6,058 nucleotides of DNA from Frondihabitans sp. (GTDB taxonomy: Bacteria > Actinomycetota > Actinomycetes > Actinomycetales > Microbacteriaceae), in contig JAODMX010000005.1 of NCBI GenBank assembly GCA_025464735.1, positions 1 to 6,058 of the forward strand, in the 5' to 3' direction. This document shows, piece by piece, positions 1 to 4,127 of the stretch. Each line of letters begins with the position of its first letter. The stretch's first letter is position 1. The notes under the pieces were generated by a model, which was not told the origin of the DNA, did not search any database, and was given only the letters and a program-made list of their open reading frames with translations. Position numbers and translations under genes: made by a program.

Positions 1-480
1 GAGCGCGCCCGTCGACTCCGCGGTCGTCAGCAACTCGAGTTTGGCGCGATCGGGAGACGCTTCGATGGCGTCCCGCTGCAACAGGAACTCCCCCAGAGGA
101 TCAGGGAGCGACTCCGGCTCGACGACGAACAGGGCCGTGCTGTCGATGGAGGCGGCCTGTGGCACGTCCCACCCTCCAGGGGCAGCACCATGCAGCGCGG
201 CTCCCAGCGTCGACGCCGATGCCCGCAGCAGCGCGTGGCAGAGGCGCAGATCAACACACCGATCGACGCGAAGACCTTGCTCCAGGAGCCGGGGGTACCA
301 GCGGGCGGTGTCATCCCAGACCCAACGGGTCGAGGCTGACTCACCCGCCCGGACGACCCCGGCAAGGTCGGCCGAGGCGACATTCCGTTCGGATCCGACT
401 CGAAGTCTTCCGTCATCGCCGCGGATGAGCTCCGTCACCCCGACCCGCTCGTTGGCGCGACGCACGAGCAGGGTGAACAT
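1..480 (-). CDS. Bifunctional 3'-5' exonuclease/DNA polymerase (partial, N-terminal 160 residues)
   Basis: This is the start of a family A (PolA-like) DNA polymerase of the actinobacterial type that carries a 3'-5' exonuclease-like domain before the polymerase domain. The ATG is at 480-478 and the frame stays open to the window edge, so the C-terminus, including the whole polymerase domain, is missing. Recognition rests on two blocks I associate with this family: RWVWDDTARWYP (residues 52-63) followed by DRCVDLRLCHALL (73-85), and the stretch around 145-160 ending LELLTTAESTGAL. Family members are usually about 550-600 residues, so roughly a quarter is visible. It is predicted to be cytoplasmic, with a role in DNA synthesis or repair inferred from the family; the catalytic residues cannot be checked here. 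No clear Shine-Dalgarno sequence precedes the ATG. The DUF1684 gene ends 53 bases upstream, so it may be read from the same transcript or from a promoter I cannot identify. Confidence 0.82.
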   Translation of the reverse strand, partial: MFTLLVRRANERVGVTELIRGDDGRLRVGSERNVASADLAGVVRAGESASTRWVWDDTARWYPRLLEQGLRVDRCVDLRLCHALLRASASTLGAALHGAAPGGWDVPQAASIDSTALFVVEPESLPDPLGEFLLQRDAIEASPDRAKLELLTTAESTGAL

Positions 481-490
481 ACGTTCGATT

Positions 491-517
491 CTACGGCGAG
501 GGAGGCGTGCTCCCCCG
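491..517 (-). terminator. Possible hairpin terminator after the DUF1684 gene
   Basis: GGGAG (500-504) and CTCCC (510-514) form a perfect 5-bp stem with a 5-base loop. Two more pairs (497-498 with 516-517) follow beyond one mismatch. It lies about 20 bases past the DUF1684 stop codon and before the polymerase start. No T-tract follows on the minus strand, so it could be a weak terminator, as is common in G+C-rich genomes, or just local structure in a shared transcript. Confidence 0.3.
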
Positions 518-533
518 GAGGCGCGACGGGTGC

Positions 534-1373
534 TTACTCGTGCAGCAGCGATCCGTCTGCGGCGAGGACGTTACGCTCCCCCGCTTCGATCGCCACACCG
601 AAGCGGTTCTGCTTCGGCGGGATCGGGCAGTTGAAGTTGTAGGAGAACGCGCAGGGCGGCAGCACCGCTCGGTTGAAGTCGAGGGTGATCGTGCCATCGT
701 CGTTCGGCGCCACGAAGAGGAAACGTCCGACCGAGTAGGTCGTGTCACCGTTCGTGGCATCTCCGAAGACCAGCTGGAGCCGGTCACCATCGCCACTGGG
801 GAACGCTGCCAACTCGTAGTCGACCCCCTCGCGGGTGAAGCGGATCAGGCCGGGAAGCGGCTTCGGACGAGAGAGGTCGAGGTCTTTCTGGTGCCGGATG
901 TCGTCTTCGGTCCCCTCCTCCGTCGCATCGAACGCCGCCTCGACCACCCAGGACGCCTCATAGGGAAACGAGTCGATGGAGCCGAACTGCTGGTTCGCCT
1001 CGGACCCACCGTCCCAGACACGCAGCGCGTACGCCGTACGATCGTCGTTCGCAATGACCGTGCCCGTCGTACCGCCCGCGAATCGGATTGTCGACGGGGT
1101 CATCGCATCGTCGCCGGCCGCGTAAACCGTTCCGTCGACGGCAACCCCGTCGACCTCGATGCCGTCGCCCGGTGTCGCCGTGACGGCGAGCCCACCCAGG
1201 CCCGTCGGCGCGGGAGCCCAGACACCCGATACGCCCCAGATCGGCTGTTCCGTGTCGACCCACTGAGTGTTGGTCAGGGCCAGTGGGCCCTGCCGCCCGG
1301 TGGCTCGCTCGCGCCGACGCTCGTGGAATCGTGCGAGCTGGGCAACGGCATTGTCGATGGTGGTGTCAGTCAT
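534..1373 (-). CDS. DUF1684 domain-containing protein
   Basis: A 279-residue protein of the DUF1684 family (COG3358 type), whose biochemical role is not established. The family signature is in the C-terminal third: a GRFLF strand (216-220), then DGTITLDFNRAVLPPCAF (226-243), CPIPPKQNRF (249-258) and IEAGE (262-266), including the paired cysteines C241 and C249. The N-terminal half is a helix rich in Arg and Glu (about 8-27) followed by beta-rich sequence with TPSTIRF and an SFPYEASWVVEAAF block. The length fits the family. There is no signal peptide or membrane segment, so it is predicted to be cytoplasmic. The ATG at 1373-1371 is the first plausible start; no ATG, GTG or TTG lies in frame between it and the upstream gene. 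The Shine-Dalgarno sequence is poor. It starts 41 bases after the FMN reductase stop on the same strand, so co-transcription with the flavin pair is likely but unproven. Family assignment is confident; function is unknown. Confidence 0.9.
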   Translation of the reverse strand: MTDTTIDNAVAQLARFHERRRERATGRQGPLALTNTQWVDTEQPIWGVSGVWAPAPTGLGGLAVTATPGDGIEVDGVAVDGTVYAAGDDAMTPSTIRFAGGTTGTVIANDDRTAYALRVWDGGSEANQQFGSIDSFPYEASWVVEAAFDATEEGTEDDIRHQKDLDLSRPKPLPGLIRFTREGVDYELAAFPSGDGDRLQLVFGDATNGDTTYSVGRFLFVAPNDDGTITLDFNRAVLPPCAFSYNFNCPIPPKQNRFGVAIEAGERNVLAADGSLLHE

Positions 1374-1414
1374 GCTGTCTGCAACGCTATCTAGCCCAGG
1401 TCTATTTCGCGGGG

Positions 1415-2041
1415 TCAGTCTTCAGCTGAGAGGCGGCGAAGCTGCTCGTCGAAAGGGACGACGTCGGCGAACGGATCAGGGCGGTGGGTCGCGTGGCCGA
1501 CGACGAGAGCGGCTAGCTGCCCTGCGGCGCGGGCGACCCGGTCGGGCAGCGTGGTCGTCGTCTCGTCGCCACTGCCCCAGTCCTCCGACGCAGCGAAGAC
1601 CCCGAGGGGCACCACCACGGCACGCAGGTAGGCGAACAGCGGCCGGAGGGCGAAGTCGAGCACCATCGAGTGACGCGCTGTACCGGCGGTCGCCGCAATG
1701 AGCACTGGCGTCCCCTCGAGAGAGTCCTTGTCGAGGACATCGAAGAACGACTTGAACAGCCCGCTGTACGACGCGGTGAAGACCGGCGTGACGGCGATGA
1801 CTCCGTCCGCCGTGACGACGTGGTCCAGTGCGTCTTGAAGGGCGGGAGGTGCGAAACCGGTGAGCAGATTGTCGGTGATGTCATGAGCGAGGTCGCGCAG
1901 CTCGATGACGTCGACCTCGACCTGTTCGCCGTGCTCGGCGAGGGCTCGAGTTGTCGCCTCGGCGAGGCGATCCGCCAGAAGTCGGGTGGAGGACGGCTGA
2001 CTCAGCCCCGCTGTCACGACGGCGATGCGCTTGGAAGCCAT
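1415..2041 (-). CDS. LLM-partnered FMN reductase, CE1759 family
   Basis: A 208-residue NAD(P)H-dependent FMN reductase with a flavodoxin-like fold, predicted to supply reduced FMN to the adjacent luciferase-like monooxygenase. Visible features are the first strand and FMN phosphate-binding loop, RIAVVTAGLSQPSSTR (5-20); the TPVFTASYSGLFKSFFD segment (85-101), typical of the NADPH-dependent FMN reductase family; and the ATAGTARHS loop (117-125) that contacts flavin in relatives. The length matches the family, and pairing with a CE1758-type monooxygenase is the defining context of the CE1759 group. It is cytoplasmic with no signal peptide. The ATG (2041-2039) lies only 2 bases after the monooxygenase stop codon, which implies one transcript and translational coupling. 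An AGGAT about 8 bases before the ATG, inside the end of the upstream gene, can act as the ribosome binding site. Electron donor preference cannot be read from the sequence. Confidence 0.92.
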   Translation of the reverse strand: MASKRIAVVTAGLSQPSSTRLLADRLAEATTRALAEHGEQVEVDVIELRDLAHDITDNLLTGFAPPALQDALDHVVTADGVIAVTPVFTASYSGLFKSFFDVLDKDSLEGTPVLIAATAGTARHSMVLDFALRPLFAYLRAVVVPLGVFAASEDWGSGDETTTTLPDRVARAAGQLAALVVGHATHRPDPFADVVPFDEQLRRLSAED

Positions 2042-2043
2042 GG

Positions 2044-3198
2044 TCAGGATCCTGCACCCTCGAGAGTAGGAACGGTCACCGAGTCTCCCGCTCGCGCAGC
2101 AGCCACGAGCGAGGCGTGCGTCGGGGCGTCGGGGACGTCCGCCGGGCGGTTCACCGCGAACTCGCGGCGCAGCACGGGAACGACCTCGGAGCCGAGCAGG
2201 TCGAGCTGCTCGAGGACCGTCTTGAGAGGGAGGCCGGCGTGATCCATCAGGAACAGCTGCCGCTGATAGTCGCCAACGTAGTCACGGAAGCCGAGCGTTC
2301 GGTCGATGACCTGCTGCGGACTGCCGACCGTCAGCGGCGTCTGAGAAGTGAAGTCCTCCAGCGACGGGCCATGTCCGTATACCGGGGCGTTGTCGAAGTA
2401 CGGGCGGAACTGCTCGACGGCGTCCTGCGAGTTCTTGGCCATGAAGGCCTGGCCACCGAGGCCGACGATCGCCTGCGCGGCCGTGCCGTGACCGTAGTGC
2501 TCGAAGCGCTCTCGGTAGAGACGGACCATCTGCTCGGTGTGCGAAGCGGGCCAGAAGATGTGGTTCGCGAAGAATCCGTCGCCGTAGTACGCCGCCTGCT
2601 CGGCAATCTCGGTCGAGCGGATCGAACCGTGCCAGACGAAGGGGGCGACGCCGTCAAGGGGGCGCGGGCTAGCCGTGAAGCCCTGGAGCGGGGTGCGGAA
2701 GTGGCCCTTCCAGTCGACGACCTCTTCGGTCCACAGCCGGTGAAGCAGGGCGTAGTTCTCGATGGCGAGATTGATGCCCTGGCGGATGTCCTTGCCGAAC
2801 CACGGGTAGACCGGGCCGGTGTTGCCGCGGCCGAGGGTCAGGTCGACGCGCCCGTCGGTGATGTTCTGGAGCAGAGCGAAGTCTTCCGCGATCTTGACCG
2901 GGTCGTTCGTCGTGATCAGCGTCGTGGCCGTCGACAGGATGATGTGGTCGGTCTGCGCCGCGATCATCGCCAGCAGCGTTGTCGGCGAGGAGTTGGCGAA
3001 GGGCGGGTTGTGGTGCTCGCCGGGCGCGAAGACGTCTAGGCCGACCTCTTCGGCGTGCTTCGCGATCGTGATCATCGCCTTGAGGCGGTCATGCTCGGTC
3101 GGCGTGATGCCCGTCGTCGGATCGGTCGTGATGTCACCGACCGAGAAGATGCCGAACTGCATCGCCGATGTGTTGTCTCCTGCTGCGCTGGCGCTCAT
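2044..3198 (-). CDS. FMN-dependent luciferase-like monooxygenase, CE1758 family
   Basis: A 384-residue bacterial luciferase-like flavin monooxygenase expected to use FMNH2 and O2 to oxidise an organic substrate that is not known. The TIM-barrel family pattern is clear: MQFGIFSVGD (13-22), HAEEVGLDVFAPGEHHNPPF (48-67), the ILSTATTLITTNDPVKIAEDFALL block (87-110), DGRVDLTLGRGNTGPVYPWFG (115-135), PFVWHGSIRSTEIAEQAAYYGDGFFANHIFWP (186-217) and VGSPQQVID (291-299). The order and wording match the CE1758 subfamily, which occurs with a CE1759-type FMN reductase, as here. The start at 3198 adds 12 residues before the usual MQFG beginning; I prefer it because AAGGTG stands 5 bases upstream, whereas Met13 (start base 3162) has only a distant GGAG. 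It is the first gene of the operon. An operator-like inverted repeat overlaps its likely promoter, suggesting repression by a regulator not encoded in this window. Confidence 0.94.
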   Translation of the reverse strand: MSASAAGDNTSAMQFGIFSVGDITTDPTTGITPTEHDRLKAMITIAKHAEEVGLDVFAPGEHHNPPFANSSPTTLLAMIAAQTDHIILSTATTLITTNDPVKIAEDFALLQNITDGRVDLTLGRGNTGPVYPWFGKDIRQGINLAIENYALLHRLWTEEVVDWKGHFRTPLQGFTASPRPLDGVAPFVWHGSIRSTEIAEQAAYYGDGFFANHIFWPASHTEQMVRLYRERFEHYGHGTAAQAIVGLGGQAFMAKNSQDAVEQFRPYFDNAPVYGHGPSLEDFTSQTPLTVGSPQQVIDRTLGFRDYVGDYQRQLFLMDHAGLPLKTVLEQLDLLGSEVVPVLRREFAVNRPADVPDAPTHASLVAAARAGDSVTVPTLEGAGS

Positions 3199-3203
3199 AT
3201 CTT

Positions 3204-3209
3204 CACCTT
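3204..3209 (-). promoter_or_regulatory. Ribosome binding site of the monooxygenase gene
   Basis: On the minus strand AAGGTG lies 5 bases before the ATG at 3198. It is the best Shine-Dalgarno sequence in the window and decides the start in favour of 3198 over the internal ATG at 3162, giving a protein with a 12-residue extension before the conserved MQFG. Confidence 0.7.
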
Positions 3210-3216
3210 ACGTCAT

Positions 3217-3245
3217 GTCTATGCGTTTGCATACACTTTCTGCAA
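3217..3245 (-). promoter_or_regulatory. Candidate promoter with overlapping operator-like inverted repeat of the flavin operon
   Basis: Reading the minus strand, TTGCAG (3245-3240) could serve as -35 and, 17 bases on, ATAGAC (3222-3217) as a weak -10, which would leave a short leader before the ATG at 3198. Over the spacer and -10 lies a near-palindrome, GTGTATGC-AAAC-GCATAGAC (3236-3217), with 7 of 8 arm positions paired and a perfect TATGC/GCATA core at 3220-3233. A second, shorter repeat TTGCA-N9-TGCAA (3227-3245) overlaps it. This size and position suit a dimeric repressor such as a MarR or TetR family protein. The repeat is directly visible; the promoter boxes and regulator class are inference. 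Confidence 0.45.
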
Positions 3246-3280
3246 CGGAGAGCTGTGCGGAGTTATTCCCCCGGGCACCG

Positions 3281-3333
3281 AGCGTCCACAATCGGCTGCT
3301 CAACGACGATCTAGCCGACCGAATGTGGACGCT
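3281..3333. repeat. Long imperfect inverted repeat (hairpin) between Excalibur gene and flavin operon
   Basis: AGCGTCCACA (3281-3290) is exactly complementary to TGTGGACGCT (3324-3333). Inside these arms TCGGCT (3292-3297) is exactly complementary to AGCCGA (3313-3318). Together they give 16 base pairs with a 1-base bulge on one side, 5 bases on the other, and a 15-base apical loop. The outer arms can alternatively extend as TCGG with CCGA (3319-3322). It begins 10 bases after the Excalibur stop codon on the minus strand, so a terminator for that gene is the simplest reading. There is no T-tract on either strand, so a dispersed repeat, mRNA-stabilising structure or small RNA element are also open. 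Confidence 0.6.
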
Positions 3334-3343
3334 GACGGGCAGG

Positions 3344-3691
3344 TCAGTCGAGCTCGCAGGCGATGCCGTCCTTGTCGCGATCCAGTGACTTGTTGGCGTT
3401 GTAGAGAGCCGTGTCGAACTTTGGAGATCCGGTGATCTTCTTGTTGTAGGCCTTGCCGTGTGCGGGGTGGATGACGTTCCACTTGGTTCCGGCCTTCGCC
3501 ACGCCCGCCTTGTAGGTCTTGTGCAGATCGGTGCAGTTGGCGAACGACTTCGGCTTCGCCGCCGCATTCGGCACCGACACGCTGGCAGCGTGAGCGGGAG
3601 CTGTCGCGGCGGAGGCAACGGAGGGGACCGCCACGACGCCGATCGAAACAACGAGGAAGGCGGTGGCTAGGGCGAAACGGGTTGAGATCAC
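3344..3691 (-). CDS. Secreted Excalibur calcium-binding domain protein
   Basis: A 115-residue exported protein ending in an Excalibur domain (extracellular calcium-binding region), a small cysteine-paired module with a DxDxDG loop like a calmodulin EF-hand. The N-terminus is a signal peptide: MISTR, a hydrophobic run about 6-22, then a likely AXA cleavage site near ASA (27-29). An Ala/Pro/Lys-rich linker (30-48) leads to the domain: FANCTDLHKTYKAGVAK (50-66), a middle part with PKFDTALYNANKSL, and DRDKDGIACELD (104-115). Cys53 and Cys112 are the expected disulfide pair, and D104/D106/D108 the calcium ligands. There is one domain and no anchor, so the mature protein of about 85 residues is probably free in the medium or wall. 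The start is GTG at 3691-3689; a TAG in frame just upstream (3701-3703) rules out a longer protein. The Shine-Dalgarno sequence is not obvious. The cellular role is unknown. Confidence 0.9.
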   Translation of the reverse strand: MISTRFALATAFLVVSIGVVAVPSVASAATAPAHAASVSVPNAAAKPKSFANCTDLHKTYKAGVAKAGTKWNVIHPAHGKAYNKKITGSPKFDTALYNANKSLDRDKDGIACELD

Positions 3692-3697
3692 ACGGTG

Positions 3698-3707
3698 ACG
3701 CTAGCGT
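3698..3707. repeat. Perfect 10-bp palindrome upstream of the Excalibur gene
   Basis: ACGCTAGCGT reads the same on both strands and ends 6 bases before the GTG start, covering the place where a ribosome binding site would normally sit. It could be a protein-binding site or chance; nothing else in the sequence decides this. Confidence 0.3.
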
Positions 3708-3708
3708 G

Positions 3709-3727
3709 CTGCCGAGGCGCGCGGCAG
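3709..3727 (-). terminator. Possible hairpin terminator after the 104-aa gene
   Basis: CTGCCG (3709-3714) and CGGCAG (3722-3727) form a perfect 6-bp G+C-rich stem with a 7-base loop, 23 bases past the stop codon of the 104-residue gene on the minus strand. No T-tract follows, so it is only a candidate. Confidence 0.35.
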
Positions 3728-3750
3728 TCCCACAACGGGGCGGCCGGGCT

Positions 3751-4065
3751 TCAGTAGCCGGTGTCGACGGGTGGCGCGAGGCGGAGATACCTCTCCGGCA
3801 GCTGTACGCGCGCGAGCGGCCCTTCGAGATCGACCGTGTACTGCGGGGTGTCGAACTCGATCATCCAGACTCGCACTGAGCCGCCGATCACCGACACGCC
3901 CTGCCAGGCCGAACCGCCGGCGCGCACGACGATCCCTGTCGGCCCGTCCGGGAAAGGGCTCGTCGGATCTTCGAGCGAGTCGACCACGTAGACCTGCGCG
4001 CCGATGCCGAACCCGGTGTCGCGCGTGATGGGCGAATCGGTTCCGCGGAGTCGCTTCCCGAACAT
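3751..4065 (-). CDS. Conserved-looking small protein of unknown function
   Basis: A 104-residue protein that I cannot assign to a named family. It has no signal peptide or membrane segment and looks all-beta: GAQVYVVDSL (22-31), an acidic/proline loop (32-42), TGIVVRAGGSAWQGVSVIG (43-61), SVRVWMIEFDTPQY (63-76), then GPLARVQLPERYLRL (82-96). The order V-x-V-V, DGPTGIVV, W-x-x-EFD-x-PQY, ERYL resembles short SH3/KOW-like barrels of small actinobacterial proteins, but this is an impression of shape, not an identification. The ATG at 4065-4063 is the only start in frame after the TAA at 4108-4110; no clear Shine-Dalgarno sequence precedes it. Coding status is supported by the clean frame and by aromatic and charged residues in plausible strand positions. 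It lies 62 bases after the DUF3616 protein gene and 59 bases before the Excalibur gene, with no evident functional link to either. Confidence 0.78.
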   Translation of the reverse strand: MFGKRLRGTDSPITRDTGFGIGAQVYVVDSLEDPTSPFPDGPTGIVVRAGGSAWQGVSVIGGSVRVWMIEFDTPQYTVDLEGPLARVQLPERYLRLAPPVDTGY

Positions 4066-4101
4066 GGAGCTAGTGTGCCACGAGACCCTCGACGAGAAGC
4101 G

Positions 4102-4119
4102 GCAATCTTACGGAATTGC
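4102..4119 (-). terminator. Weak hairpin after the DUF3616 protein gene
   Basis: GCAAT (4102-4106) and ATTGC (4115-4119) form a perfect 5-bp stem with an 8-base loop, 8 bases past the TGA of the large secreted protein gene. The stem is short and A+T-containing and lacks a T-tract, so termination here is a guess. Confidence 0.2.
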
Positions 4120-4127
4120 GACCCCGG

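Noticed and set aside
27..416. Minus-strand frame of 129 codons at the left end
   Set aside because: It is out of frame with the exonuclease/polymerase reading frame that starts at 480 and runs off the edge with recognisable family motifs.
507..1394. Open plus-strand frame of 295 codons opposite the DUF1684 gene
   Set aside because: It is rich in Arg and lacks any recognisable domain, while the opposite strand encodes a clear DUF1684 protein. It is a shadow caused by G+C-rich codon use.
1951..3039. Open plus-strand frame of 362 codons opposite the monooxygenase gene
   Set aside because: The minus strand carries an unmistakable luciferase-like monooxygenase across the same bases; the plus frame has low-complexity Arg/Val/Glu composition and no family features.
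3160..3162. Internal ATG (Met13) as the start of the monooxygenase
   Set aside because: It matches the usual family beginning MQFG, but its nearest GGAG is too far away, whereas the ATG at 3198 has AAGGTG 5 bases upstream. Not fully excluded.
4081..4096. CGAG-acc-CTCG and CTCGACGAG small repeats downstream of the DUF3616 protein gene
   Set aside because: Only 4-bp stems in G+C-rich sequence; expected by chance and not convincing as a terminator.
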